From the NCBI GenBank assembly GCA_030278895.1, contig JARXKK010000012.1, positions 1 through 42,372 of the forward strand: a DNA stretch of 42,372 nucleotides, in the 5' to 3' direction. A model generated the notes under the pieces. The model was given only the letters and a program-made list of their open reading frames with translations. It ran no database searches and was not told the origin of the DNA. Source of the stretch: Acidobacteriota bacterium (GTDB lineage: Bacteria > Acidobacteriota > Thermoanaerobaculia > UBA5066). Position numbers and translations under genes: made by a program. Shown here in pieces: positions 24,392 through 34,029 of this stretch (positions are counted from its first letter, which is position 1; the number at the start of each line of letters is the position of its first letter).

Positions 24392-25639
24392 TCACAGAGC
24401 GGTGGACGCGGGGAACAAGTTCTTGAGGGAGCCTTTGAGTTTGTCGAAAAAACCCGCGCCGGTGCCGCGCGAGCGCCTTTTCGAGGCGGCGGCGCTGCCG
24501 CGCCCGTAAAGGAGGAGGCCCGCGGCGCAGGCCCACTCCGGCGAAGAGACGACGTCCGTCAGTCCGCCGAGGCCCCGGGGCACGCCCCGGCGGACGGCCA
24601 CGCCGAGGACCTGCTCGGCCACGTCGAGGAGACCGTCGAGCTCGGCACCGCCGCCCGTCAGCACGAGACCGGCCCGGAGCTCGCTCGCGGGCACTTCCCG
24701 GACCGACTCCTCCCAGAGCAGCGTGAGGAGCTCTTCCGCGCGCGGCTGGAGGATCTCGGCGATCTCCCGCCTCTTGACGGGGTGCACGCCGCGGCCGCCC
24801 GTCAGGGGCACGTCGATCGACTCGCTCTCGTTCACGAGGGAGGCCATGGCCGCGCCGTACTTGCGCTTCAGGCGTTCGGCGTCGGGCACCGGCGTCTTGA
24901 GGACGACCGCGAGATCGTTCGTGAAATGATCCCCGCCCACGGGAAGGACCGACGTGTGCGCCAGGGCGCCGTGCCGCCAGACGGCGATTTCCGTGGTGCC
25001 GCCCCCGATGTCCGCGAGGACGACGCCCAGCTCCTTCTCGTCGGGCGTCAGGACGGCCTCCCCGGCCGCGAGCGGCTCGAGGACCATCTCGAGCACCTCG
25101 ATGCCCGCCCGGTTGACGCAGTTCAGGAGATTCTGCGTCGTCGCGACCGGCAGCGTGATCACGTGGACGTCGGCCTCGAGCCGGCTCCCCACCATCCCGA
25201 GCGGGTCGGCGACGCCGTCCTGCCCGTCCACGACGAATTCGCGCGGGAGCACGTGGAGAATCTCGAATTCCGAGGGAATCGGGACGGAGCGCGCCGCGTC
25301 GAGCGAACGCTGGATGTCCTCGCGCGTGATCTCGCGGTTTTTCGCCGCGACCGCGACGACCTGACGGCTGTTGAACGACTTCACCGCGGGGCCGGCAACG
25401 CCCACGACGGCGCGTTCGATCTGGGCGCCCGCCATGATCTCGGCTTCCTCCGTCGCGCGCTTGATCGCGTCGACGGTGGCGGGCACGTCGATGATCGCCC
25501 CCTTGCGCGCGCCCTTGTGCGAGGCCGTTCCCTTTCCGATGATGTCGACGCGCCCCGACGGGTCCTGCTCCGCGATGAGCGCGCAGACCTTTGTCGATCC
25601 GATGTCCAGACTCACGAGGTACGAAGCTGCCTTGGTCAT
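24392..25639 (-). CDS. ftsA: cell division protein FtsA
   Basis: 415 residues, actin-like ATPase that tethers FtsZ to the membrane. It has [15 protein letters not shown] (phosphate 1), an inserted 1C domain ([16 protein letters not shown] onward), [14 protein letters not shown] (phosphate 2), [13 protein letters not shown] (adenosine) and a C-terminal amphipathic helix ([14 protein letters not shown]) for membrane binding. It sits between ftsQ (11 bp upstream) and ftsZ (19 bp downstream), the standard order. Confidence 0.97.
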   Translation of the reverse strand: MTKAASYLVSLDIGSTKVCALIAEQDPSGRVDIIGKGTASHKGARKGAIIDVPATVDAIKRATEEAEIMAGAQIERAVVGVAGPAVKSFNSRQVVAVAAKNREITREDIQRSLDAARSVPIPSEFEILHVLPREFVVDGQDGVADPLGMVGSRLEADVHVITLPVATTQNLLNCVNRAGIEVLEMVLEPLAAGEAVLTPDEKELGVVLADIGGGTTEIAVWRHGALAHTSVLPVGGDHFTNDLAVVLKTPVPDAERLKRKYGAAMASLVNESESIDVPLTGGRGVHPVKRREIAEILQPRAEELLTLLWEESVREVPASELRAGLVLTGGGAELDGLLDVAEQVLGVAVRRGVPRGLGGLTDVVSSPEWACAAGLLLYGRGSAAASKRRSRGTGAGFFDKLKGSLKNLFPASTAL

Positions 25640-25650
25640 CCGGCGTCCTC

Positions 25651-26460
25651 TCAGGTCTTCCCGCGCCCGGAGTCACCGGGCGCTTTGAGCACGATGCGGC
25701 CCGCGAAGCGCAGGTCCGCCTCCGCCAGAGCCAGGGCGTGGCGGTCGAGTTCGGGGCGAAGGGCGAGGAACGCGCGCCACAGCGGCACGGCCTTTCCCGA
25801 TTCGGCGGCGTCGGGACCGAAGAGGAGGCGCGCCCGCGCGATGCGGTCCGTCACGGCGAAGCCCTCGGGCACGAGGGCCAGGTCCGAGACGCGCGCGAGG
25901 AGCGCGGGGTCTTCCGCGCGGATCGCCTCGAGGAACGCCGCTCCCCGCGCGAGCGCCGCGGCGTCGGACGCGCCCGAGAGGACGACGAAGTCGTCGTTCT
26001 TCGACAGGGCGCGCCCGGAGTAGGGGCCGGTGAAGCTGCCGCCGCGGTCGATGGTCCACAGCTCTCCGTCCTTGTCCGCGCGCGCGACGAGGGCGACGGG
26101 AGGCCGCGCGACGACGCGCACGGCGATCGTGTCCGGCACGATGCGACGCGCCGACGCGGCCGCCACCCACGACTTCTTCGAAATCTCGGCCACCGGCTTC
26201 TGGAGGTCGAGAAAGAGAAGCGGACGCCCGATCCAGGCGTCCGTCAGCTCCTCGGTCTCGGCCCGTCGCGCCTCGGGCACACCGTCCAGGACGACCCGGT
26301 TCACGGCGAAGCGCGGATGCGTGCGAAGGACGACGAGGCCCGAGAGCGTGAAGGCGGCGAGTAGCAGCAGGGAGAGAGCCGGGACGAGCAGACGGCTCCC
26401 CGCCCGGCGCCGGGTGGGGCGCACGGTGCGGGACGAGGGGGGGCGATAGAAGGAACTCAT
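25651..26460 (-). CDS. ftsQ: cell division protein FtsQ (POTRA)
   Basis: 269 residues. A basic cytoplasmic N-terminus (about 25 residues) and one membrane helix (LLVPALSLLLLAAFTLSGLV) are followed by a POTRA domain (FAVNRVVLDGVPE ... IGRPLLFLDLQKPVAEISKK) and the FtsQ beta domain. It joins the divisome with FtsL and FtsB in the periplasm. The start is fixed by the ATGA overlap with murC (26457-26460). FtsQ proteins are weakly conserved; position between murC and ftsA supports the call. Confidence 0.93.
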   Translation of the reverse strand: MSSFYRPPSSRTVRPTRRRAGSRLLVPALSLLLLAAFTLSGLVVLRTHPRFAVNRVVLDGVPEARRAETEELTDAWIGRPLLFLDLQKPVAEISKKSWVAAASARRIVPDTIAVRVVARPPVALVARADKDGELWTIDRGGSFTGPYSGRALSKNDDFVVLSGASDAAALARGAAFLEAIRAEDPALLARVSDLALVPEGFAVTDRIARARLLFGPDAAESGKAVPLWRAFLALRPELDRHALALAEADLRFAGRIVLKAPGDSGRGKT

Positions 26461-27830
26461 TCGGATTTTGCTTCCAGAAAATCCTCTCCGAAATGCAGAA
26501 CATCGCCGGCGCCCATCGTGATCAGCACGTCGCCCTCTTTCATCTCTTCTTCGAGCGCCTGCGCGATGTCCTTCCTGTCCGCGATGAAGCGCGCGGCGCG
26601 ATGGCCTCTGGCCGTCGCGGCGTCGGCCACGAGGGCGCCCGTCACGCCCTCCCGCGGAGCTTCCCGCGAGCCGTAGACCGGCGTCACGAGAAGGACGTCC
26701 GCGTTCAGGAACGCCGCTCCGAACGCGGCCGCAAAGTCCTTCGTGCGGGAGTAGAGGTGCGGCTGGAAGAGCGCGACGATGCGCCGGTCCGGGTACGACT
26801 GGCGGGCGGCCGCGAGAGTCGCGGCGACCTCGGTCGGGTGGTGCGCGTAGTCGTCGATGACGACGACGCCGCCCTTCTCGCCCTTCTTCTCGAAGCGCCG
26901 GATGACACCCTTGAACTCCTCGAGAGCGCGCGCCGCGATCCCGAACGGAATCGAGAGCTCGCGGGCGATCGCGAGCGCCCCGAGCGCGTTTTTCACGTTG
27001 TGGAGACCCGGCACCTTGAGCGCGACGGGTCCCATGAACTCGCGGCCCGCCGTCGCGATGAAGCGCGAGCCGCTCCGCTCGAGGGCGAGGTCGCGCACCG
27101 TGACGTCGGCCTGGGGCGTGAGCCCGAACGTCACGACGCGGCGCGACACGAGCGGGCGTATCTCCTGCACGTTCGGGTCGTCCAGGCCGAGGATCGCGGC
27201 TCCGAAGAACGGCACGCTGCGCGCGAAGCGCGCGAACGTCTCCTGGATGTCCGCGAGGTCGCGGTACGTGTCCAGGTGCTCGAGGTCGATGTTGTTGACG
27301 AGCGCGAGCATGGGAGAGAGCGCGAGGAAAGAGCGGTCGAACTCGTCGGCCTCGGCCACGAGATATTCCCCGTGCCCGAGCCGCGCCGTCCCGACCTCGC
27401 GCATCCGGCCTCCCACGATGATCGTGGGATCGAGGCCGGCCGCCATGAGGATCGCGCCCGTCATGGAGGTCGTCGTGGTCTTGCCGTGCGTGCCGGCGAT
27501 CGCGATGCCGCGCTTGACGCGCATGACCTCGGCGAGCATCTCCGCGCGCTTGATCACGGGAATCCCCGCGGAGCGCGCGGCCGCCACCTCCGGGTTGCTC
27601 TCGTGGACGGCGCTCGAGTAGACGACGACGTCCGCGCCCGCGACGTTTTCGGCGCGATGTCCCTGGTGGACCTTGATGCCGAGGCCGACGAGGCGCTCGG
27701 AGGTCTCGCCGAGCGTGAGGTCCGAGCCGGTCACTTCCAGGCCCACGCTCTTCAGGAGCTCGGCGAGGCCGCACATGCCGATGCCGCCGATCCCGACGAA
27801 GTGGAGGCGCTTCACGCGGAGGAAATTCAA
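26457..27830 (-). CDS. murC: UDP-N-acetylmuramate-L-alanine ligase
   Basis: 457 residues. It adds L-Ala to UDP-MurNAc, the first amino acid of the peptidoglycan stem, using ATP. Motifs: N-terminal HFVGIGGIGMCGLAELL (UDP-binding), the ATP loop IAGTHGKTTTTSM, EADEFDRSFL, and DDYAHHPTEVAATL. I choose a TTG start at 27830, which overlaps the murG stop (TTGA, 27827-27830) and has a GGAGG site 6 bases upstream; it gives the family-like start LNFLRVKRLHFVGIGG. GTG at 27815 is the alternative. Confidence 0.96.
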   Translation of the reverse strand: MNFLRVKRLHFVGIGGIGMCGLAELLKSVGLEVTGSDLTLGETSERLVGLGIKVHQGHRAENVAGADVVVYSSAVHESNPEVAAARSAGIPVIKRAEMLAEVMRVKRGIAIAGTHGKTTTTSMTGAILMAAGLDPTIIVGGRMREVGTARLGHGEYLVAEADEFDRSFLALSPMLALVNNIDLEHLDTYRDLADIQETFARFARSVPFFGAAILGLDDPNVQEIRPLVSRRVVTFGLTPQADVTVRDLALERSGSRFIATAGREFMGPVALKVPGLHNVKNALGALAIARELSIPFGIAARALEEFKGVIRRFEKKGEKGGVVVIDDYAHHPTEVAATLAAARQSYPDRRIVALFQPHLYSRTKDFAAAFGAAFLNADVLLVTPVYGSREAPREGVTGALVADAATARGHRAARFIADRKDIAQALEEEMKEGDVLITMGAGDVLHFGEDFLEAKSE

Positions 27831-28924
27831 GCCGCCTCCACTTCGAAGAGCAGATCGCACAGGCGGGAGGCCGCATCCGGCGCGGCCGAACGGCGCGCGG
27901 CTTCGCCCATCGTGAGAAGCCGCAGCGGGTCGCCCAGGAGACCCGCGAGAGCGGCCGCCAGGGACTCTTCCGTGGCGTCCGCCTCCGTGACGACGACGGC
28001 GGCTCCCTGGGCCTCGAGCGCCCGCCCGTTTGCTTCCTGATGTCCGTGCGCCGCGGCCGCGAACGGCACGAGGAGGGCCGGGCGCCCCGCCGCCGCGATC
28101 TCCGCGACGGTCATCGCGCCCGCGCGCGCGACGACGAGATCGGCGGCGTCGTAGGCCGCGGCCATGTCGTCGAGAAACTCGTGGACGAACGCGCGGTCGG
28201 GAGAGAGCCCCCGCTTCGCGTACGCCGTCACGACCTCGCCGGCACGGCCCTTCCCCGCCTGGTGGACGACGTCGAACGCGATTCCCTGGGCGGCGACCCG
28301 CGCGAGCGCGTCCGGCATGAGCCGATTCAGGATCGCGGCGCCCTGGCTGCCGCCGACGACGAGAATCCGCAGCCGCCGCTCTCTGGGCCTCGAGACGAGC
28401 GAGGGAATGTCGAAGAACGCGGGCCGGACCGGGTTGCCCGTGACGATGGCCCCCGGCAGCGCCGACGCGCCGCCGGCGGTTCCGACGGCGACGCGGCGCG
28501 CCAGACGCGCCAGGATCCGGTTCGTGAGGCCCGGAATTGCGTTCTGCTCGTGGATGAGCGTCGGAATCCTTCGGGCCCACGCCGTAGCGACGAGCGGACC
28601 GGACGCGTAACCGCCGACGCCGACGACCGCGCGAGGAGCGTGCCGGGCGAGGAGGCGCACCGAGTCGAGGAATGCGAGAGGGAGCGCGCGGAGGCCGTCG
28701 AGGCGCGCGCGCCAGCCCTTGCCGACCAGACCCTTCGCGCGCACGAATTCGAGAGGGAAGCCCGCCTTCGGCACGAGCGTCGTCTCGAGACCGCGTGCCG
28801 TTCCCACGAACACGATCGACGCGCCGGGCCGGCGGCGCCGGATCTCGCCCGCGAGAGCGAGCGCCGGGAAGACGTGCCCGCCCGTTCCCCCGCCCGCGAT
28901 GAGAAAGCCGCGTTTGTCCGTCAT
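27827..28924 (-). CDS. murG: lipid II synthase MurG
   Basis: 365 residues, GT28-family glycosyltransferase that adds GlcNAc to lipid I at the cytoplasmic face of the inner membrane to form lipid II. It shows the N-terminal G-loop IAGGGTGGHVFPALALA, the second glycine motif GVGGYASGPLV, a HEQNAIPGLTNRILA segment, VVGGSQGAAILN, and the UDP-GlcNAc site (VVARAGAMTVAEIAAAGRPA, HGHQEANG). The start overlaps the ftsW stop (ATGA, 28921-28924). Confidence 0.97.
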   Translation of the reverse strand: MTDKRGFLIAGGGTGGHVFPALALAGEIRRRRPGASIVFVGTARGLETTLVPKAGFPLEFVRAKGLVGKGWRARLDGLRALPLAFLDSVRLLARHAPRAVVGVGGYASGPLVATAWARRIPTLIHEQNAIPGLTNRILARLARRVAVGTAGGASALPGAIVTGNPVRPAFFDIPSLVSRPRERRLRILVVGGSQGAAILNRLMPDALARVAAQGIAFDVVHQAGKGRAGEVVTAYAKRGLSPDRAFVHEFLDDMAAAYDAADLVVARAGAMTVAEIAAAGRPALLVPFAAAAHGHQEANGRALEAQGAAVVVTEADATEESLAAALAGLLGDPLRLLTMGEAARRSAAPDAASRLCDLLFEVEAA

Positions 28925-30027
28925 GACGCGTGCTGCGAGAGGTTGAGGAGAATTCCGACCGCGAGGAGATCGGCCCAGAGCGCCGATCCGCCGTACGAAA
29001 GGAACGGCAGGGGAATTCCCTTGGTGGGAAGGAGCGTCAGGACGACGGAGATGTTGACGAGGGCCTGCACGACGATCATCACCGAGAAGCCGATCCCGAG
29101 CAGCCGGCCGAAGGAGTCCGGCGCGTTCGCGGCGGCGCGGACGCCGCGCGCGAAGAGAAACCCGAACAGCGCGAGCACGGTGACGCAGCCGAGGAGTCCC
29201 AGCTCCTCGCCCACGATCGCGTAGATGAAGTCCGTGTACGGGTAGGGAAGAAAGAAGAGCTTCTGCTTCCCGTGCCCGAGGCCGAGGCCCGTGACGCCCC
29301 CCGTTCCCACGGCGATGAGCGACTGAATCGCGTGAAAGCCCCTGCCGCTCGGGTCCGCCTCCGGGTGGAGGAAGGCGAGGAGACGGTCGCGCCGGTACTG
29401 AGCCGACCACACGTAGGCCGAAAGCGTGGGCACGAGGAGGAGCGCCGACCCGAGGAAGTACTTGAGGGGCAGGCCGGCGAAATAGAGCATGGCCGCGGCG
29501 ATGACGAAATACGTCAGCGCGGTCCCGAAATCGGGCTCGAAGAGGACGAGACCCGCGAACAAGGCCACGAGCCCGACGATCGGCAGCAGGGTCCGCGTCG
29601 GGTGGGTGACCTCCCCTTCCCGCCGCGAGAGAAGCGCCGCGAGCGCGATGACGAGCCCGATCTTCGCGAACTCGGAGGGCTGCACCGACTTGATGACGCC
29701 GAGGGAGAGCCAGCGCCGCGCGCCGTTCACGGGAGCCCTGAGGAGGACGGCGACGAGCGACCCGGTCAGGAGGACGAGACCGGCCGTGATCAAGCGCGGA
29801 TCGTTCAGGCGGCGATAGTCGATCGACATCACGAGGAACGCGAGGACGCCGCCGACGACGACCGCGACCGTCTGCTTGATCACGAAGAAGTACGCGCCCG
29901 CCGGGGCTCCGGCGGTCGGCAGGAGAACCTGCATCGCGGACGCGCTGTAGATCATGAGGAGACCGATCAGCACGAGCAGCACGACGGATCCGAACAGGAG
30001 GCGGTCGAACGCCAGCTTCCGCGCCAT
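28921..30027 (-). CDS. ftsW: SEDS peptidoglycan polymerase FtsW
   Basis: 368 residues, about ten membrane helices. It polymerises septal glycan from lipid II together with FtsI. Family signatures are LMIYSASAM in helix 1, the loop SLGVIKSVQPSEFAKIGLV, FEPDFGTALTYFVIA, and GVTGLGLGHGKQKLFFLPYP followed by TDFIYAIVGEELGLLG. ALVNISVVLTLLPTKGIPLP and FLSYGGSALWADLLAVGILL close the protein. Its ATG overlaps the murD stop by one base (TGATG). Location in the dcw cluster favours FtsW over RodA. Confidence 0.96.
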   Translation of the reverse strand: MARKLAFDRLLFGSVVLLVLIGLLMIYSASAMQVLLPTAGAPAGAYFFVIKQTVAVVVGGVLAFLVMSIDYRRLNDPRLITAGLVLLTGSLVAVLLRAPVNGARRWLSLGVIKSVQPSEFAKIGLVIALAALLSRREGEVTHPTRTLLPIVGLVALFAGLVLFEPDFGTALTYFVIAAAMLYFAGLPLKYFLGSALLLVPTLSAYVWSAQYRRDRLLAFLHPEADPSGRGFHAIQSLIAVGTGGVTGLGLGHGKQKLFFLPYPYTDFIYAIVGEELGLLGCVTVLALFGFLFARGVRAAANAPDSFGRLLGIGFSVMIVVQALVNISVVLTLLPTKGIPLPFLSYGGSALWADLLAVGILLNLSQHAS

Positions 30028-31430
30028 CAGCGTCTCCCCGCCATCTGGGGTTCGGGCAGCGCCCTCACGAGCGCCTCGAAAACGTCACCCCGATGCTCGA
30101 AGTCGCGGAACTGGTCGAACGACGCGCACGCCGGCGACAGGAGAACCGCGTCTCCCGGCACGGCGCTCTTCGCAACGTCCTCGATCGCCTTTTCGAGAGT
30201 GCCCGCGACCTCCAGCGCGACGCCCGGGACGGACCCGAGCGCCTTCGCGATGGCCGGCGCCGCCTTTCCGATCGCGAGAACCGTCCGCGCCTTCTTCGCG
30301 ACGAGCGGAGCGAGGCGCGCGAAGTCGTCGCCCTTGTCCTTCCCGCCGAGGATGAGGTGCACCTTGCCGTCGGGGAACCCGTCGAGGCTCTTCAGCGTGG
30401 CGTCCACGTTCGTGCCCTTCGAGTCGTTCCAGTACCCGACGCCGTTCACCGTGCGTACGAGAACCGTCCGGTGCGGGAGAGAGCGGAACGTGCGGAGCGT
30501 CTCGACGGCCGCCTCCGGCGTGACGCCGAGCGGCAGCGTCGCCGCGAGCGCCGCAAGCGCGTTCTCGACGTTGTGCGTCCCGGGCAGCGCGAGGTCGGAG
30601 CGCTTCGCGATCACGCGTGGACCCTTGCCGTTCACGTCCCCGACGAAGAGGTCGTCCTTGAGCCACGTCCCGAGCGCGGGCTGGAGGGCGCGCGCGAACT
30701 CGAAGCGCCGGGCCCGCGGGCGGATGCGCGCGACGAGCGCGTCGTCGGCGTTCAGGACCGCGACCTGCGCCTCGCGCTGATTCTCGAAAATCCGGGCCTT
30801 CGCGGCGCCGTAGTCGTCCATCGAGCGGTACCGGTCGAGGTGGTCGGGCGTCAGGTTCAGGTGGACGGCGACGTCGGGCGCGAAGCGCCGGATACCCTCG
30901 AGCTGGAAGGACGAAAGCTCGACGACCCACGTCTTCGGGACCGTGCCGTTGCCGTTCGCTCCCGCCTTCGTCGCGAACGAGATCCACGGGGTCCCGGTGT
31001 TCCCGCACGCGATCGCGAGGTGCCCGGCGGCCTTCAGAAGCGCCGCCGCGAGCGCCGTCGTCGTGGATTTCCCGTTCGTCCCCGTGATCCCGACGACGAC
31101 GCCCGGGAGAAGGCGCGAGGCGAGCTCGATCTCGGAGACGACCGGAATCGCCCGCGCGCGCGCCGCGTCGAGGACCGGGAGCGTGAGCGGAATCCCGGGC
31201 GAGACGACGACGAGGTCCGCGCCGTCGAGAAGCGACTCGGGATGCGCGCCGAGGACGTATCGGACGCCCGGGCGCTCGACGAGGTCCGCGAGGCCCGGCT
31301 TCGCGTCCGTGCCGACGACTTCCACGCCGCGCTCGACGAGCGCCGTCACGGCCGCGCGGCCCGAGCGCGCGAGACCGAAGACCGCCGCGGCGCGGATCTC
31401 GGGAAGGTCGGGTCCGAGCGACAACGTCAT
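30027..31430 (-). CDS. murD: UDP-MurNAc-L-Ala:D-Glu ligase
   Basis: 467 residues. Cytoplasmic ATP-dependent ligase adding D-Glu to UDP-MurNAc-L-Ala. The UDP-binding Rossmann domain begins AAVFGLARSGRAAVTALVER, the ATP loop is VVGITGTNGKSTTTALAAAL, then WVVELSSFQLEGI, HLNLTPDHLDRY and a C-terminal domain with YWNDSKGTNVDATLKSL and LLSPACASFDQF. The start is fixed by the ATGA overlap with mraY (31427-31430). Confidence 0.97.
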   Translation of the reverse strand: MTLSLGPDLPEIRAAAVFGLARSGRAAVTALVERGVEVVGTDAKPGLADLVERPGVRYVLGAHPESLLDGADLVVVSPGIPLTLPVLDAARARAIPVVSEIELASRLLPGVVVGITGTNGKSTTTALAAALLKAAGHLAIACGNTGTPWISFATKAGANGNGTVPKTWVVELSSFQLEGIRRFAPDVAVHLNLTPDHLDRYRSMDDYGAAKARIFENQREAQVAVLNADDALVARIRPRARRFEFARALQPALGTWLKDDLFVGDVNGKGPRVIAKRSDLALPGTHNVENALAALAATLPLGVTPEAAVETLRTFRSLPHRTVLVRTVNGVGYWNDSKGTNVDATLKSLDGFPDGKVHLILGGKDKGDDFARLAPLVAKKARTVLAIGKAAPAIAKALGSVPGVALEVAGTLEKAIEDVAKSAVPGDAVLLSPACASFDQFRDFEHRGDVFEALVRALPEPQMAGRR

Positions 31431-32512
31431 CGGAGCTTCAACGTCGAAAGCGCGAAGAGCGCGAAGAGGATCGCGACGATCCAGAAACGAATGATGACCT
31501 TCGATTCCGGCCACCCGGCCAGCTCGAAGTGGTGATGGAGGGGCGCCATCTTGAAGATGCGCTTGCCACGCAGCTTGAAGGAGCCCACCTGCAGGATCAC
31601 GGAGACGGCTTCGACGACGAAGAGGCCGCCCACGAGAACGAGGAGGATCTCCTGCTTGATGAGGACCGCGACGGTCCCGAGCGCTGCGCCGAGGGCGAGC
31701 GAGCCCGTGTCGCCCATGAAGACCTCGGCCGGATGGCTGTTGAACCACAGAAACCCGAGCGACGCGCCCACGATGGCCCCGCAGAACACGGCGAGCTCGC
31801 CGGTGCCCGGCACGAACGGCACGAGGAGGTAGTTGGCGGTCTTCGCGTTGCCCGCGATGTACGCGAGGATCGCGAAGGTGGCCGAGGCCACGAGGGTGGC
31901 GCCGATCGCGAGGCCGTCGAGGCCGTCCGTGAGGTTGACGGCGTTCGACGAGCCGACGACCACGATCGCGGCGAGGAGGATGTAGAAGAACCCGAGGTCC
32001 GGGTGGACGTTCTTCAGGAACGGCAGCGCGATGTGCGTCGCGTCCGCGCGTCCCTCGAACAGCTTCACGGACGCCCAGGCGACGCCGAGCCCGATGGCGG
32101 TCTGCAGGACGAGCTTCTGGCGGCCCGAGAGGCCGCGGTTGTTCCCGCGCGATACCTTGCGCCAGTCGTCGCCGATGCCGATGAACATCGCGAGGACGGT
32201 CGCGGCGAGGGCGACCCACACGTAGCGGTTCGAGAGGTCCGCGAACACGAGAGTCGGGACGACGATCGCGAGGTTGATGAGGACTCCGCCCATCGTGGGC
32301 GTGCCCGCCTTGGTCTGGTGGCCCTTCGGCCCCTCCTCGCGGATCGACTGGCCGATCTGCCGGGAGCGCAGCCAGCGGATGAGCGCCGGACCCAGGAAGA
32401 TGGAAAGGAGAAGCGCCATCAGCGCCGCGTTCGCGGCGCGGAAGGTGATGTAGCGGAACACGTTGAGGAGCGGGAACTGGACGTGCAGCGGGTAAAGCAG
32501 CCAGAGGATCAT
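31427..32512 (-). CDS. mraY: phospho-MurNAc-pentapeptide transferase MraY
   Basis: 361 residues with about ten membrane helices. It transfers phospho-MurNAc-pentapeptide to undecaprenyl phosphate to make lipid I. Conserved cytoplasmic loops are present: HQTKAGTPTMGGVLI, FIGIGDDWRKVSRGNNRGLS, GSSNAVNLTDGLDGLA, VFMGDTGSLALG and the HHHFELAGWPESKV motif. The start overlaps the murE stop (ATGA, 32509-32512). In most bacteria murF stands between murE and mraY; here there is no room for it. Confidence 0.97.
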   Translation of the reverse strand: MILWLLYPLHVQFPLLNVFRYITFRAANAALMALLLSIFLGPALIRWLRSRQIGQSIREEGPKGHQTKAGTPTMGGVLINLAIVVPTLVFADLSNRYVWVALAATVLAMFIGIGDDWRKVSRGNNRGLSGRQKLVLQTAIGLGVAWASVKLFEGRADATHIALPFLKNVHPDLGFFYILLAAIVVVGSSNAVNLTDGLDGLAIGATLVASATFAILAYIAGNAKTANYLLVPFVPGTGELAVFCGAIVGASLGFLWFNSHPAEVFMGDTGSLALGAALGTVAVLIKQEILLVLVGGLFVVEAVSVILQVGSFKLRGKRIFKMAPLHHHFELAGWPESKVIIRFWIVAILFALFALSTLKLR

Positions 32513-34029
32513 CGCGCCGCTCCCGCGTACTCTTCGAGGAGCGCGCGCGCCACGAGGCGGTCGTCGAAAGGCAGGGCGAGACCGCCCACGATCTGCTCCG
32601 TCTCGTGCCCCTTCCCGGCCACGAGGACGACGTCCCCGGCCCGCGCGAGCCGGAACGCCGCGGCAAGCGCCTCGCGGCGGTCCACGACGTAATGCGCGGT
32701 CTTCCCGGCCGCCTCCACGCCGGCGCGCACCTCCCGGAGAATCCTCTCGGGATCCTCGGAGCGGGGGTTGTCCGAGGTGACCACGACCTCGTCGGCGAGG
32801 AGAGCCGCGATGCGGCCCATCTCGGGGCGCTTGCCCTTGTCGCGGTCGCCGCCGCAACCGAACACGGCGATCACGCGGCCGCCGCGCGCCGCCGCGATCG
32901 TCCGCACCGTCTTCAGGACGCCCTCGAGTGCGGCGGGCTTGTGCGCGTAGTCGACGAGGACCGTAAGGCCGAGCGCGTTCGGCACGGGCTCGAGGCGTCC
33001 GGGGACGCTCGCGACGGCGCCCAGCCCTTCCGAGATTTCCGCGGGCGAAAGACCGAGAGCGAGACCCGCGGCCGCCGCGGCGAGCAGGTTCTCGGCGTTC
33101 GGGCGGCCGAGGAGAGGGGAATGGATGGTGAATGAGGCGCCCCCCGCCTCGACGTCGAGCGTGGTCCCCGTCGTCTTCAGCGTCGCTCGCCCGACGACCG
33201 TCGCGAAGAGACTTCCTGCGGCGCGCTCTTTCCCCTCTTCACCTTCCAAGAAGAAACCAACAGTGCGATCAGCGATCAGTCTGCTCGCGAGGCGCATGCC
33301 GTACGGATCGCCCAGATTGACGACCGCCTTGCCGTTCGGCTTGAGCAGACCGAAGAGCCGCGCCTTCGCCTCGAAGTAGTCGTCCATGTCGCGATGGAAA
33401 TCGAGGTGCTCGCGCGAGATGTTCAGGAACACGGCGACATCGAACGCGCAGCCCGCGAGGCGCTCGAGGACGAGCGCGTGCGAGGAGCATTCCATGATCG
33501 CGGCCGTTCCGCCGCCCGCGGCGAGCGCCTGGAGCATGGGCTGGAGCTCGGTCGCCTCGGGCGTCGTGTGAGGCGAGGCGATGGCCGCCGCGTCGCCGCC
33601 CGCGCCGCGATAGACGATCGTGCCGAAAATGCCGCGCTTCGGGTGACGCCCCGCGAGAAGGCCCTCGAGAAGGTACGTCGTCGTCGTCTTGCCGCTCGTT
33701 CCGGTCACCCCTGCCATGACGAGCTTCTCCGACGGCCTCCCGGCGAGGAGGGCCGCCATGAGGCCCGCCGAGCGACGCGCGTTCTCGACCTCGAGATACG
33801 GCACGGAGGTGCCCGCCGGCGCGGGCGCGAGACCGAGCGCCGCCACCGCGCCTCGTTGCACGGCATCGGCGATGAAGTGCCGGCCGTCCGCCTTCAAGCC
33901 GGGCAGCGCGGCGAAGAGCGTTCCCGGAGCCGCCGCGCGCGAGTCGTGCGTGACCGCGAGGATTTCGGGATCCCCGACCGGCCCCGCGCGATGGTGCGGA
34001 ACCTCCGCCGCGAGCGCGGAGAGCTTCAT
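32509..34029 (-). CDS. murE: UDP-MurNAc-tripeptide synthetase, meso-DAP type
   Basis: 506 residues. It adds the third residue to UDP-MurNAc-L-Ala-D-Glu. The ATP loop is GVTGTSGKTTTTYLLEGL. Also visible are SPHTTPEATELQ, ECSSHALVLERL, FLNISREHLDFH and the C-terminal VVTSDNPRSEDP. The DNPR form is the signature of enzymes specific for meso-diaminopimelate rather than L-Lys. The start overlaps the ftsI stop (ATGA, 34026-34029), and its stop overlaps mraY. Confidence 0.97.
   Translation of the reverse strand: MKLSALAAEVPHHRAGPVGDPEILAVTHDSRAAAPGTLFAALPGLKADGRHFIADAVQRGAVAALGLAPAPAGTSVPYLEVENARRSAGLMAALLAGRPSEKLVMAGVTGTSGKTTTTYLLEGLLAGRHPKRGIFGTIVYRGAGGDAAAIASPHTTPEATELQPMLQALAAGGGTAAIMECSSHALVLERLAGCAFDVAVFLNISREHLDFHRDMDDYFEAKARLFGLLKPNGKAVVNLGDPYGMRLASRLIADRTVGFFLEGEEGKERAAGSLFATVVGRATLKTTGTTLDVEAGGASFTIHSPLLGRPNAENLLAAAAAGLALGLSPAEISEGLGAVASVPGRLEPVPNALGLTVLVDYAHKPAALEGVLKTVRTIAAARGGRVIAVFGCGGDRDKGKRPEMGRIAALLADEVVVTSDNPRSEDPERILREVRAGVEAAGKTAHYVVDRREALAAAFRLARAGDVVLVAGKGHETEQIVGGLALPFDDRLVARALLEEYAGAAR

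Noticed and set aside
27831-28580. Upstream extension of the murC frame into murG
   Set aside because: Arg/Gly-rich shadow of murG; the TTG at 27830 with its GGAGG site and 4-bp overlap explains the start.
31431-32666. Upstream extension of the murD frame through mraY
   Set aside because: Low-complexity shadow; the ATG at 31430 overlaps the mraY stop and begins the MurD Rossmann motif.
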